Shown here in pieces: positions 55,536-64,000 of a stretch of DNA of 64,000 nucleotides; the stretch's first letter is position 1; each line of letters begins with the position of its first letter. Under the pieces are notes generated by a model. The model was given only the letters and a program-made list of their open reading frames with translations, had not been told where the DNA came from and ran no database searches. The translations under genes were made by a program, and so were the position numbers. The stretch covers positions 930,001-994,000 of the forward strand of contig NZ_FO082820.1 in the NCBI RefSeq assembly GCF_000967425.1. Direction: 5' to 3'. The DNA is from Pseudorhizobium banfieldiae. GTDB lineage: Bacteria > Pseudomonadota > Alphaproteobacteria > Rhizobiales > Rhizobiaceae.

Positions 55536-55781
55536 CTAGTGCTGCGCTGCCAGTGTCGGCGTTCTGGATACCTTGCGAGCAGCGCTCAACGCTGCGACTT
55601 GAGCTAGTCTCTCGGGATCACGTAATCCCATGGAATAGAGGCGATAGACAATCTTGGCCATCGCGATGCGATCAATACCGGTCTCAGTTGCAATCGGGGT
55701 CTTGTAAGCTTGAACAACTGCCGAGGCCATCACCTCGACGTCCTTCGGGTACCAAACTGTGGGAAGAGATGTGGTTGACAT
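55536..55781 (-). CDS. Hypothetical protein (81 aa)
   Basis: ATG 55781 has GGAGGGG about 7 bases upstream. The sequence (VMASAVVQAYKTP, IDRIAMAKIVYRLYSMGLRDPERLA) is helical and soluble with a conserved-looking core, but it is not recognised. Confidence 0.5.
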   Translation of the reverse strand: MSTTSLPTVWYPKDVEVMASAVVQAYKTPIATETGIDRIAMAKIVYRLYSMGLRDPERLAQVAALSAARKVSRTPTLAAQH

Positions 55782-55996
55782 CTGCCCCTCCATGCTTGGG
55801 GCGAAAGTTACCGACTCTCGGCCATCAGCGCCCTGGTCAATTGCTGACGGTGGCTCACCATACTCCCATTCAGGCAGGAGTCGAGCATACATGCAAACCC
55901 AAGGCTATCATTTGCGAGGGGGGACCAGTGGGAGCCTCGGGAATCGGTTTGATGACCTACTAAGGCTCCAGCTTCAACAACAGCGGCAGCTCTTCG

Positions 55997-56191
55997 TTAT
56001 TCACGGTTGGTCATGCGCTCGCGTTGATCGTCGCTTCGAAAACTGAGGCGTTCGCGTCCGGAGGCGACGTCCTCCAGTGCGGAGATATAGCCGGCCTCGA
56101 AGGCTTCGCGGGTTCGGGCCACATCGCGATTGCCGCGAGCGACATGGCCAATCCCTTCCCACCATTTGTTCCAAGCGTCCACAGCACCCAT
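55997..56191 (-). CDS. Hypothetical protein (64 aa)
   Basis: MGAVDAWNKWWEGIGHVARG, then charged helical sequence. GGGGAGGC about 7 bases before the ATG. 34 bases behind the sigma-like gene, so probably one transcript. Not recognised. Confidence 0.45.
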   Translation of the reverse strand: MGAVDAWNKWWEGIGHVARGNRDVARTREAFEAGYISALEDVASGRERLSFRSDDQRERMTNRE

Positions 56192-56225
56192 GGATGCCTC
56201 CCCTCAACTAGCCTCACCTATTCTC

Positions 56226-56474
56226 TTATTCTCTTCCGCGAAGTTCTCCCTTGCATTGGTCCAGGAAGAGCTGGTGCATCACTGAAAACAAATACTTCCA
56301 TTGCTCGGACGAGTGCCACTCAGCAGTTTGGCCAACCATCCGAAGAGTTTGGTCCACCAGCCCGGCAGCGTCCTCGTCGCGAGGAACGAAGCGCCTGGCA
56401 AGGCGCATCAAGTCGCTGCGGATGGTTTCTCCTGCTGCCTCTGTACTCGATCCCAGGTCTCCTCCCGTTTGCAT
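56226..56474 (-). CDS. Sigma-70 region 2-like protein (82 aa)
   Basis: Reads LMRLARRFVPRDEDAAGLVDQTLRMV and WKYLFSVMHQLFLDQCKG, the order of ECF sigma region 2 (core-binding and -10 recognition helices). No region 4 follows in any frame. It is either a truncated sigma gene or a stand-alone region 2 protein. In an operon with a 64-aa gene. Confidence 0.5.
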   Translation of the reverse strand: MQTGGDLGSSTEAAGETIRSDLMRLARRFVPRDEDAAGLVDQTLRMVGQTAEWHSSEQWKYLFSVMHQLFLDQCKGELRGRE

Positions 56475-56773
56475 GTCAGCACCTCCGTAGGCACTTCAGC
56501 AACGACTCTCAGGGTTGAGATGTTGCTGTACGCTATCAGACTAAAGTCTGGTCACATAAGTCGGGCGATTTGGCGGCTCCCTCTTCTGGTGGACTTCTGA
56601 GGAACTGAGGGACTTTGATCCGACCCCGTAACGCACCATTCGCTCTGCCTGGAACATCCGCATCTGACCACCGTTCTCCTGTTCTACAGGAACCTGTCTC
56701 AGAGGCAGCTGATCATCGCCCCACGCGGAACAAGCGAGTTCATCGACCGCTTCGCCTCGGCTGGTGACAACAT
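56475..56773. other. Gap of about 300 bases
   Basis: Between divergent small operons; presumably holds both promoters. No gene called. Confidence 0.4.
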
Positions 56774-57289
56774 ATGGAAGTGCCAATGGAGACCGAGACG
56801 AAAGTCCGCGAGGATGGCTTACAGCTAAATGAGCACCGGGGCTTTCAGGATTGGTTCTGGAAGCTGGAACGCGTGGCGTGGGTGATGTTCGGCATCGTGA
56901 CCGTGGCTGCCGCAATGGGTTTTGCTGGAGCGGGAGGATGGTTCTCGTCGGCGACGGCCGCGATTGGCGGAGCGGAGGTAGAGTATCCCTTGATCGCGCG
57001 GTGGGAGCGACCAACGGAGATGGTAGTTACCTTCCCTCCCTCCTATAAGGGCCCGGTCGTAATGAGCCTCGGTTCAGGCTTCCTTTCCAGCTTCTCTATC
57101 GAAGACGTGCAGCCGAGGCCTTCCGAGGTTGTGGCCGATGATCATCGAGAGGAGTTTCATTTCAAAGCGACTTCCAGTGGTGAGAGGAAGGTCGTTTTCA
57201 CGATCAAGCCGAAGCACGTTGGGAAGGCGGAGTACGCTGCTGATATCGCGGGCTCGGAGCAAACGCTGTGGACCTGGATTTGGCCGTGA
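56774..57289 (+). CDS. Membrane-anchored protein paired with DUF421
   Basis: 171 aa with one transmembrane helix (about residues 32-55, WVMFGIVTVAAAMGFAGAG) and a C-terminal, mainly beta extracytoplasmic domain. It lies 7 bases before a DUF421 gene, the usual rhizobial arrangement. Start ATG 56774 or 56786. Not assigned to a family. Confidence 0.65.
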   Translation: MEVPMETETKVREDGLQLNEHRGFQDWFWKLERVAWVMFGIVTVAAAMGFAGAGGWFSSATAAIGGAEVEYPLIARWERPTEMVVTFPPSYKGPVVMSLGSGFLSSFSIEDVQPRPSEVVADDHREEFHFKATSSGERKVVFTIKPKHVGKAEYAADIAGSEQTLWTWIWP

Positions 57290-57296
57290 GGAAGCA

Positions 57297-57743
57297 ATGG
57301 AAACCGTAATTCGTGGCACCGCTGTTTTTTTGTTCCTTTTGTTGGTGACCCGCCTTTCCGGCCGAAGGACAATGGCGCAGGTTACACCTTTTGACTTTGT
57401 CCTTCTTCTGGTCGTTGCCGAAACTACGCAGCAGGCTTTTCTCGGAGACGACTTTTCGCTGACGAACTCGTTCCTGCTCATCATCCTGCTGTTTTCACTC
57501 GACATCCTGCTATCCTACTTGAAGGACTGGTTTCCCCGGCTCGCGCTCTTTCTGGACGGGGCTCCAACTGTGCTGGTCTCCAAGGGGAAGCCGGATAGAA
57601 GGGCGATGCACAAGGCGCGGGTGAACCTGGATGACATTCTCGTCGCCGCCCGGCAGCAGCACGGATTGGAGCAGCTTACGCAGGTCAAGTTCGCCATCCT
57701 GGAAGCTGATGGCAACATAAGCATCATCCCAACGGAGTCGTAG
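57297..57743 (+). CDS. DUF421 (YetF-like) membrane protein
   Basis: 148 aa with three helices (about 5-20, 37-55 and 60-77) then the cytoplasmic DUF421 domain (GKPDRRAMHKARVNLDDILVAARQQHGLEQLTQVKFAILEADGNISIIP). Full family length. GAGGAAG before ATG 57297. Function unknown; often stress-linked. Confidence 0.88.
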   Translation: METVIRGTAVFLFLLLVTRLSGRRTMAQVTPFDFVLLLVVAETTQQAFLGDDFSLTNSFLLIILLFSLDILLSYLKDWFPRLALFLDGAPTVLVSKGKPDRRAMHKARVNLDDILVAARQQHGLEQLTQVKFAILEADGNISIIPTES

Positions 57744-57921
57744 AACTTCTTGAAGCTCCCACACCGGTCGGGCTTGCACTTCAGCCTTCTGCCGCCTGTT
57801 TAGCCGCGTGCAGTGCCACCGCAACTTCCGCATGCGGCTCCAATCCGGTGCGCTGGCGGACAAGACGATGTCCACCCTGAACTTAACCGTTTCCCTGAAG
57901 TGCGGATGGAGTTCCGTTGGC

Positions 57922-57942
57922 GGGCCCGCCCTACGCGGGCCC
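57922..57942. terminator. Hairpin between convergent genes
   Basis: GGGCCCGC-CCTAC-GCGGGCCC, between the ends of DUF421 (plus) and Hsp20 (minus). No strong T run. Confidence 0.4.
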
Positions 57943-57981
57943 TCTATTCGTGATCTTCCTGTGTATGGGAGTTCAATGAGT

Positions 57982-58449
57982 TCAGGCGACCTGCTTGTCA
58001 GACTCAATCTGCAGCGGTGGGGCCGCCGTCCCATTGCCTATCTCGATCCTCCGGGGCTTCATCGCCTCCGGGACTTCCTGCTTCAGCACAATCCGCAGGA
58101 GACCGTCGGAGAGCGACGCCGTCTCTACGTGAACATGGTCGGCCAGTTCGAAGCGACGCTCGAATGACTGTCCGGCGATACCCCGATGCAGGTATTCGCC
58201 TTCATTCTTCTCCGCTTTCGCCCCTTTGATGATCAGGACGTTGCGCTCCTGCGTTACGTCGAGATCGCTCTGGCTGAAGCCTGCGACTGCCATGGTGATC
58301 GCATACTCGTCATCGCCAACTTTGACGATGTCGTAGGGTGGCCAGAGATCAACCGCCTGCAGGCGCTGCGCGTTGTTGAGAAGGTTGAAGACACGGTCGA
58401 AGCCAATGCTGGACCGATAGAGGGGTGCGAAATCCAGTTCCGTTCTCAT
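57982..58449 (-). CDS. Small heat-shock protein Hsp20
   Basis: 155-aa cytoplasmic holdase of the class A IbpA type. Starts MRTELDFAPLYRSSIGFDRVF, has the alpha-crystallin domain (WPPYDIVKVGDDEYAITMAVAGFSQSDLDV, QERNVLIIKG) and ends after GLLRIVLKQEVPEAMKPRRI. GGAGG lies about 9 bases before ATG 58449. Expected to hold unfolded proteins under heat stress. No ROSE-type leader could be proved by eye. Confidence 0.92.
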   Translation of the reverse strand: MRTELDFAPLYRSSIGFDRVFNLLNNAQRLQAVDLWPPYDIVKVGDDEYAITMAVAGFSQSDLDVTQERNVLIIKGAKAEKNEGEYLHRGIAGQSFERRFELADHVHVETASLSDGLLRIVLKQEVPEAMKPRRIEIGNGTAAPPLQIESDKQVA

Positions 58450-58822
58450 TACCATATCCTCCGTAAAGCAACATGGATTGGAGACGCCACCGAAAACCTG
58501 CGTCTCCGGCCTATCGGCCCCTACTAAGGCTGCCGATGCAATGAATCTGGTTGGCGAAAGATGCCTGTTCAAGAACCTCGATGAAGTTTTTCGCCGCCGC
58601 GTAATCCCGTTCAGGTATGGGCCATCGGGTACCCGCCCACCTGCCTGGATGTGCAGTAAGCGCCTACGTCGCGCCCGTCGACATTTACGGTTTTTTGATC
58701 AGCTTTAGTGACCTGAGTGATGCTGTTCCGACTTGAACGGAAGGACGCGGCAAACCAGATGACTTATCGGCGTTGGCCACAGCGCCTTCCTTGTTGATCA
58801 CAACAGAATCAGTGAGGTGGAA
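58450..58822. other. Gap of 373 bases
   Basis: Upstream of Hsp20 (minus) and DUF982 (plus). Possible heat-shock promoter and thermometer leader, but no structure is certain. Confidence 0.4.
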
Positions 58823-59125
58823 ATGATCTCGAAGCTCTTTGATCGTCCGGTGTATCTGAAGGAACAAAAGAACCTCGTCCGTGAGATTACGGCCGTGGAG
58901 GAGGCGATTGATTACCTGGAGGATTGGCCAGAACGGGACCGGGACCTGATCCATGAGGCGGCCTTGAGGACCTGCTACATGGCCCATGACGGTTTGAAAC
59001 CTCTTCGGGCAGCACGCGATGCGATACGCTCTTTTGCCAAGAAGAAGGGTATACTTGCCAAGGAACCTGCTGTGAAGCCTTGGATGATCAGACCTGTTGG
59101 CGGTAGCGGCAGGGCAGCGCTCTAG
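58823..59125 (+). CDS. DUF982 family protein
   Basis: 100 aa. FDRPVYLKEQKNLVREITAVEEAIDYLEDWPE, RDLIHEAALRTCYMAHDGLKPL and ARDAIRSFAKKKGIL closely follow the rhizobial DUF982 family. Small soluble protein, often on plasmids and islands. GAGGTGGA lies before ATG 58823. Function unknown. Confidence 0.88.
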   Translation: MISKLFDRPVYLKEQKNLVREITAVEEAIDYLEDWPERDRDLIHEAALRTCYMAHDGLKPLRAARDAIRSFAKKKGILAKEPAVKPWMIRPVGGSGRAAL

Positions 59126-59342
59126 GCGCGTTGAGGCGGGAGGTTGCAGATGCTGCCTCTCGCCTCCATAGACAAGAATTGTTCGTCCCTCACAAAAGAA
59201 GATCGCTGCGTAGATTATGGTGCTCAGGTCTCCTGACAGGCTCGTTTGCGGTGAACCAGTTGGATCGGTTTTCGTAGCCACTTAGAAAGGGGGGAGCGCT
59301 GTTGTTTGTCATCTCACGACCGCTTTGGGCCGACAGCAGACT

Positions 59343-60889
59343 TCAGCCGTTTGTTCGTCCCGAATAATTCCACGGCAAAAGCTCATCGATGCAACTCTGT
59401 CTGTGACCGTTGACGATGGCGGTGAGCGTCGCAGTCAAATAGGCCAGCGGATCAACGGCGTTGAGCTTACAGGTCTCAACGAGCGAGGCGATGGTTGCCC
59501 AGTTCTCCGCTCCCGCGTCGTGGCCTGCGAAGAGCGCGTTCTTTCGATTGAGAGCTATCGGCCGGATGGTCCGTTCGACGCTGTTGTTGTCGATCTCGAT
59601 GCGGCCGTCGGTCAGGAATAGCTGCAGGCCATCCCAGTATTTGGCAATGTAGGCCAGTGCCTCGCCGAGCGGCGACTTCGTTGCCACGCGGGCGCGGTGA
59701 TGGACGAGCCAGCTATGCAGGTTTGCGACCAGTGGCGCTGATCGCTCTTGCCGTCCAGCGAGACGGGCCTCGGGATCAAGGCCGCGCAGCCGTCCTCGGC
59801 AATCGGTGCTGCTCCGTTGCGAGTGATCTCAACCAGCTTGCGACGGGCGTGTGCCCAGCAATAGGCAAGCCGAATGTCCGGTCCGACACGCTCTGGCGCG
59901 ATCAGCCTGTTGTATCCGGCATAGCCGTCGACCTGCAGGATGCCCGAGAAGCCGTGCAATATCCGTTCGGCATGAATGCCTCCTCGACCGGGCGCATAGG
60001 TGAAAGCAACGCCTGGCGGAGCACCGTCGCCCCATGGACGATCATCCCGCGCCAGCGCCCAGAAGTATCCAGTCTTGGTCTTGCGTGAGCCGGGATCAAG
60101 CACCGGGGCACGGGTCTCGTCCATGAACAGCTTGGTCGAGCGCTTCAGGTCGGCAGTCAGTGCATCGAAGACCGGACGCAGCTCATAGGCTGCCCGACCA
60201 ACCCAGTCAGCCAGCGTGGATCGGTCGAGGTCAATGCCCTGGCGGCTCATGATCTGGGCCTGCCGATAGAGCGGTAGATGATCGGCATATTTGGAAACCA
60301 GCACATGGGCGACGGTGGCTTCCGTCGGCAGCCCTGCCTGGATCAGCCGTGCTGGAGCCGGGGCTTGAACGACCCCGTCGGTGCAGGCCCGGCAGGCATA
60401 CTTAGGGCGGCGGGTGACGATCAGGCGGAACTGTGCCGGGATCACGTCCAGCCGCTCGGAGACATCCTCGCCGATGCAATGCAGGCAACCACCGCAGCCG
60501 CACGTCAGGCTTTCCGGTTCGATCACCTCCTCGATACGCGGGAGATGCTTCGGAAGGGAGCCACGATTGATCGCGCGCGGCTTGCTGATCCTGTTTCCAG
60601 GAGGAACGTCCGTCTCATCCTCGGCATAGATCACGGCCATAGCCGTCTCCAGGTCTTCCAGCGCCAGGTCGAATTGGTCAGGATCGGTCTTCTCGGATTT
60701 GCGTCCGAAGGCTGCCTGCTTGAACGCTGCGACGAGCTTCTCAAGCCGTTCGATCCGCTCATCCTTGCGGGCGATATGCTCGTCCTTACTTGCTATCGCG
60801 ACATCCTTGGCCGCCTCGCGGGCCCGCGCCGCGATCAGCATCGCCTTCAAGGCGGCAACATCATCGGGAAGTTCGGCGGCATCAGACAT
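59343..60889 (-). pseudogene. IS66 transposase, frameshifted by internal deletion
   Basis: The first frame (60889 to about 59780) has the coiled N-terminus, zinc-binding CGCGGCLHCIGED and the first part of the DDE domain (FMDETRAPVLDPG, LQVDGYAGYNRL, YCWAHARRK). At GAAPIAEDG the expected LxxIAxLYxIExxIRG segment is missing, and the frame shifts. The rest (WLVHHRARVATKSPLGEALAYIAKYWDG, IEIDNNSVERTIRPIALNRKN, ending 59343) lies in another frame. A small deletion near 59780-59790 explains both. Confidence 0.85.
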
Positions 60890-60958
60890 GGCCGGAAGCT
60901 ATCAAATCCGGAGCCGATTTGCCTCTGCAATTTGCCCTGCTGAGTCATCGTGCCGCAG

Positions 60959-61312
60959 CTATTCGATGGCCTCCGGCGTTCTCGTCTGGACGGCATGAAC
61001 CCGCCGCCAATCAAGGCCTGCGAATAGCGCTTCGAACTGGGCATGGGTCAGCGTCATCAGCCCATCTTTGATGCCGGGCCAGGTGAAGCTGTGCTCTTCC
61101 AGCCTTTTGTAGGCCATGACGATCCCGGAGCCATCCCAGTAGATCAGCTTCAACCGATCCGCCTTGCGTGACCGAAACACGAAGACGGTTCCGGTGAACG
61201 GGTCCTTGTGCAGCTCGTTCTTAACCAGCGCCGCCAATCCATCATGACCCTTGCGGAAGTCCACGGGCTTGGTCGCCACCATGATCCTGACGCGGTTCGA
61301 CGGAAAGATCAT
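60959..61312 (-). CDS. tnpB: IS66 TnpB
   Basis: 117 aa: the IS66 Orf2 signature (VATKPVDFRKGHDGLAALVK, FVFRSRKADRLKLIYWDGSG, YKRLEEHSFTWP). Intact. Start overlaps the end of the first ORF as ATGA. Essential for IS66 transposition but its molecular role is unproven. Confidence 0.93.
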   Translation of the reverse strand: MIFPSNRVRIMVATKPVDFRKGHDGLAALVKNELHKDPFTGTVFVFRSRKADRLKLIYWDGSGIVMAYKRLEEHSFTWPGIKDGLMTLTHAQFEALFAGLDWRRVHAVQTRTPEAIE

Positions 61313-61695
61313 GTCCCGGCCGCCAGGGCGCGGGCGATGGCGGCGATCCGAGACGCGGACGCTCCTTCCTCAAGACGGATCGTAATAGAGCCAACGACGA
61401 TCTCGGGGCGACCAATCGTTTTAGGCGTCGGCTCCGAAACAGGTGGATCGACGATCACCGCCGCGAACTCTACCGCATCCTCCGGTGCAGGCAGGAGCAA
61501 CTTGCCCTGCCGCGCCATCGTCCGCCAGGTGGAAAGGCTGTTGGCTCGCAATCCATAGCGCAGCGCAACTTCATTGACTGTCGTGCCAGGCCTCAAGCTT
61601 TCCGACACGATCCGCGCCTTGACCTCATCAGGCCAATGTCGGTGAACCTCACGTCGGGTCTTGCCGGTTGCGAGAAACTCCACTGTAGTCTCCAT
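61309..61695 (-). CDS. tnpA: IS66 TnpA
   Basis: 128 aa, HTH domain (WPDEVKARIVSESLRPGTTVNEVALRYGLRANSLSTWRTMARQG) with a variable linker and a C-terminal IRLEEGASASRIAAIARAL. ATG 61695 is used; 61716 is possible. Confidence 0.88.
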   Translation of the reverse strand: METTVEFLATGKTRREVHRHWPDEVKARIVSESLRPGTTVNEVALRYGLRANSLSTWRTMARQGKLLLPAPEDAVEFAAVIVDPPVSEPTPKTIGRPEIVVGSITIRLEEGASASRIAAIARALAAGT

Positions 61696-61933
61696 GGAGA
61701 AACTCCCGTTCTTCATCCATGGAATGTCGATCTCAGATCAGGCGATAGCAGACAACGTGGGGGCAGAACACCGGTTACTCTTCGTCTGTTCAAGGTGTCC
61801 ACAAAATGGTGGAGACCGGAATAACTCGACCTGTGAAGCAGTTGGGCATATTAAACATCCGGTCAGGAATATCCGAACCCATACGTGGCGATCCCTGGTT
61901 GCTGTCGCCAAGGATTCACGCCTGAGTGAATCG

Positions 61934-63319
61934 TCAAAGCTTGAAGCAGAAGCGATTTCTGGTCTCGCTGTTCAGCGCGCAAAGTGTATAGCGATCGTCA
62001 TTGTACGGAATGGAAGGCTTCCCGTTTATTGTGAAGAGCTCGCCGTCGCGCGCCAGGATCGTTTTGTTGCCTGTTGGCCATAGGAACTCATAACGGTCAG
62101 ATCGCCTGTTATTAATGATGACATTGACGGTCAAAGTAGCTTCACAAGGCTCGATTTCCGTTTCGCCAGTCTGACCGAAGATTGCGCACGTGGCGGGCAC
62201 TTTTGCGCCTATCACTGACTGGGGGGATGAGGTATCCGGACTGTGGGCCACTCCCCCGAGTTCTTCAAAGGTGAGGCCAGGCCGATAGGAAGCCAGTTGG
62301 TTAATCCCCCAACTACGTTCTTCGAAATCCGCCACGGTGCACGCACCTTGACCCAGAAGGACGTTGTACATCCCGTTGTAGCCACAACCCTGCAACCTCT
62401 CCCCAGTGACGGCGATCACGCACCCTGCTTCGGAATAGCCGGCATCACTGCTCGTCACGGAATAGTATCTGGTGCCATCTGAGGTCTTCAGCAACTTGAC
62501 GACAGACTCGTCCTGCGTAACGGGTTTCGTGAACTTCCGCACATCGACTGGTTCGTTCATCAGGCCCACTTGCCAATGGAAGGAGTTCTCGCAGGCATAG
62601 TACGCCCGCTCCTCCGGCGAGGTGGACTGTTCTGGGAGTCCGATAAGCTCAATCTCGAAGCGACCAGCCTTCTCGACAGTGTCGATATAGAAGAGATCGT
62701 TGCCGATGTGGCGGAGCATTTCTTGAATGAGATCAGGACGCATCATCGTCGAATTTGACCAAGGGACCAAATTGTTGGCGAGCAACATGATCTTGCTCAT
62801 GTCCTCCAAAGCAACGTCATGAGCGACCGCCAGCGCTTTTGTACTGATTAGGCTTTCTTCCTCCAGTGCTAAGAATGGGCGATGAAACCCGAGCTTCCCC
62901 GCGATGTGGAGCTTACGATTGACGAAGGTGACCTCCGATCCTTGTGCAATTCCCATCATGAACATGATGGCGCACATCGAGTAGCATTCCGCGCCTTCGT
63001 CAATGACTGTACCGACGCCGTTCTTGTAGAAGAATTCTGCCAGCTTAACGCCCTCGGAGACGTTTCCCCCCGGGCTGTTCAAGCAGATGGTGTCACGCGC
63101 AGAACTCTCGCCATCCACGCCAAGAAACTCCGTAGCGGCAATTTCAACCAGTCTGGAGAAGTCGCCTGGCACGATCTCTCCCTCAAGGGACAGAACGCAT
63201 ATTTCTTTATTAGATTTCCGTACTTCAGCACCGACCGCTGCACCTACCTGAAGAAATGCAATCCCGATAACGGCCATCAGGACCAGTTGCCTTGACCACG
63301 AATTATGCACTCTCACCAT
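61934..63319 (-). CDS. Secreted ClpP/crotonase-fold protein
   Basis: 461 aa. Signal peptide to about residue 31 (VGAAVGA). The next 150 residues follow the COG3904-type periplasmic ClpP-like order: ICLNSPGGNVSEG, GTVIDEGAECYSMCAIMFMMG with candidate nucleophile Ser114 between two Cys, and LGFHRP with candidate His146. The C-terminal 250 residues are Cys-rich and unassigned. Predicted periplasmic hydrolase or pseudoenzyme. ATG 63319 with GGGGA upstream. Confidence 0.7.
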   Translation of the reverse strand: MVRVHNSWSRQLVLMAVIGIAFLQVGAAVGAEVRKSNKEICVLSLEGEIVPGDFSRLVEIAATEFLGVDGESSARDTICLNSPGGNVSEGVKLAEFFYKNGVGTVIDEGAECYSMCAIMFMMGIAQGSEVTFVNRKLHIAGKLGFHRPFLALEEESLISTKALAVAHDVALEDMSKIMLLANNLVPWSNSTMMRPDLIQEMLRHIGNDLFYIDTVEKAGRFEIELIGLPEQSTSPEERAYYACENSFHWQVGLMNEPVDVRKFTKPVTQDESVVKLLKTSDGTRYYSVTSSDAGYSEAGCVIAVTGERLQGCGYNGMYNVLLGQGACTVADFEERSWGINQLASYRPGLTFEELGGVAHSPDTSSPQSVIGAKVPATCAIFGQTGETEIEPCEATLTVNVIINNRRSDRYEFLWPTGNKTILARDGELFTINGKPSIPYNDDRYTLCALNSETRNRFCFKL

Positions 63320-63330
63320 CTGCGTCCCCA

Positions 63331-63429
63331 CTATACCCAGCCCATCCAACGCGCTGCGTGCCCTACTATGGAGGCGAGTGCAAAGAACAACGCTAGAGCG
63401 GCAATCACATAGACTAGCCAGTCAGGCAT
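63331..63429 (-). CDS. Tiny membrane protein (32 aa)
   Basis: MPDWLVYVIAALALFFALAS then IVGHAARWMGWV: one hydrophobic helix. AGGAG before ATG 63429, which overlaps the end of the 66-aa gene. Small and unproved. Confidence 0.4.
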   Translation of the reverse strand: MPDWLVYVIAALALFFALASIVGHAARWMGWV

Positions 63430-63622
63430 CCCAGCTCCTGCGCCTCTTCAAGGCTGTGCACATCACTAGTTCAGGCTCCTGATCAGGATCATCTGCTCCG
63501 TGGTCGACAGGACATCGCCTGTCTGCTCCTTCACACCCGCACTGCTGGCAGTTAGTCCATGGTCTTTGAGGGTGAAATTTCCCAGACCTAGAAGTGCCAT
63601 CGCAGTTGTCGCAAGCTTCCAT
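63422..63622 (-). CDS. Small Cys-rich protein (66 aa), possible zinc ribbon
   Basis: CDNCDGTSRSGKFHPQRPWTNC then QQCGC: two CxxC pairs about 20 residues apart, a zinc-ribbon-like spacing. Its stop overlaps the tiny membrane gene. Follows the SRAP gene on the same strand after 8 bases, so may belong to its transcript. Not recognised. Confidence 0.4.
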   Translation of the reverse strand: MEACDNCDGTSRSGKFHPQRPWTNCQQCGCEGADRRCPVDHGADDPDQEPELVMCTALKRRRSWDA

Positions 63623-63630
63623 TACATCGC

Positions 63631-64000
63631 CTACAGCAGTGACGGTTGCATAGCGGGGGTCTCGCGTGCAGCTGCTCGCTGCGGAAGCAGGACTAGTTCA
63701 CTCTCAGGCACAGGACGTTGGAGCCTCTTTGCCTCTTCCCATGGCGTCGTCAGCCATCTCTCCACGTCGTCCTGACTGCTGAGGATCACGGGCATCGCCT
63801 TAGGGTGGATAGGAGCGACGACTGCATTGGGCTCCGTGGTAAGGAAGGCGAAGAGATCGCATCGGATGAGCCCTTCCTTCACCTTCCTGACGCATTCCCA
63901 GTCCCGCACCCAAAGACCTGCGAAGAACATCAGCGGCTCGCTCTCGTCACGGGCGAACCATGCGTTTGGCGTCCGGCCGCCTTCAACCTTGCTCGCGGGA
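63631..64000 (-). CDS. SRAP-domain protein (YedK/HMCES-like), cut by right edge
   Basis: The C-terminal 123 or so residues are visible: NAWFARDESEPLMFFAGLW, FLTTEPNAVVAPIHPKAMPVIL, and VERWLTTPWEEAKRLQRP. These are the SOS-response-associated peptidase domain that protects abasic sites in single-stranded DNA by a Cys2 crosslink. The catalytic Cys2 is outside the window. The His of the HPKAMPV segment is present. Confidence 0.9.
   Translation of the reverse strand, partial: PASKVEGGRTPNAWFARDESEPLMFFAGLWVRDWECVRKVKEGLIRCDLFAFLTTEPNAVVAPIHPKAMPVILSSQDDVERWLTTPWEEAKRLQRPVPESELVLLPQRAAARETPAMQPSLL

Larger units (their letters stand above)
59343..61716 (-). mobile_element. IS66-family insertion sequence, coding body
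   Basis: Three genes in IS66 order (small HTH protein, TnpB, DDE transposase). Terminal inverted repeats could not be fixed; GTA-CC pairs near 59273 and near 61775 are possible ends, but similarity is weak. The transposase is broken, so the copy is not autonomous. Confidence 0.85.
44311..64000. mobile_element. Putative integrated element at tRNA-Ser, right end not seen
   Basis: The region beyond the tRNA begins with a serine recombinase directed toward the tRNA. It has lower, uneven GC, an IS66 copy and mostly accessory genes. I found no second copy of the tRNA 3' end within the window, so the length and even the single-element nature are inferred. Confidence 0.55.

Noticed and set aside
44329..64000. 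Second copy of the tRNA-Ser 3' end as attR
   Set aside because: None found by reading; a computed repeat search could still reveal one, or it may lie beyond the window.
1..64000. CRISPR array, rRNA genes or replication origin
   Set aside because: No regularly spaced repeats, rRNA motifs or repABC/dnaA-box cluster seen.

Overview
The window is high-GC alphaproteobacterial DNA that reads as a Rhizobiaceae chromosome (Ensifer/Shinella/Rhizobium-like). This rests on the order sensor kinase - glnE - PAS sensor kinase - pepN, an ETF-QO, a gamma-glutamylputrescine pathway pair, AMP nucleosidase, a DUF2147 protein and DUF982/DUF6894/DUF6634 genes, all usual in that family. The species cannot be fixed from the sequence alone.

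Positions 1-44,240 look like core chromosome: dense single genes and short operons of even, high GC. In order they are: a two-component kinase (cut by the left edge) with glnE; a PAS kinase; pepN; a secreted acidic protein; a DMT exporter; two very small genes; a uracil-DNA glycosylase family gene; an Hsp70-like gene; a LysR regulator divergent from a class D beta-lactamase; an HTH antitoxin beside a decayed BrnT toxin; two paralogous small membrane proteins; an SDR; a type II sulfide:quinone oxidoreductase with a DUF5368 membrane protein; a DEAD-box helicase; a frameshifted FAD-linked oxidase; ETF-QO; an EF-hand protein; an L,D-transpeptidase; a DMT exporter divergent from an Lrp regulator; a quinone-oxidoreductase-like gene divergent from HxlR; a lipid kinase; a divergent glutamine-synthetase-like gene and aminotransferase for polyamine breakdown; AMP nucleosidase; four related small secreted proteins with GDYYEGA motifs; then DUF2147, Sel1, aminotransferase, LysR, PilZ, ferredoxin reductase and aldolase genes, ending at tRNA-Ser(GCT).

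From 44,330 to the right edge the DNA is accessory, with lower and uneven GC, small unknown genes and an insertion sequence. It opens with a large serine recombinase that points into tRNA-Ser and whose reading frame runs through the tRNA into the aldolase gene, as expected for an element joined at this tRNA. Next come two overlapping genes that together carry three copies of one helix-turn-helix module. Divergent from them is a tightly coupled operon: a DUF6634 protein, a metallophosphoesterase, and a soluble AAA+ ATPase fused to an FtsH-type (M41) zinc protease. This regulator plus operon is the best candidate for a little-described system. A large four-helix membrane protein follows, then a Crp/DUF6894 pair, several tiny genes including one with only a sigma-like region 2, a DUF421/Hsp20/DUF982 stress-type cluster, an IS66 element with a broken transposase, a secreted ClpP-like protein, and a SRAP (YedK/HMCES-type) gene cut by the right edge. 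No second attachment site was seen, so the right border of the element is unknown.
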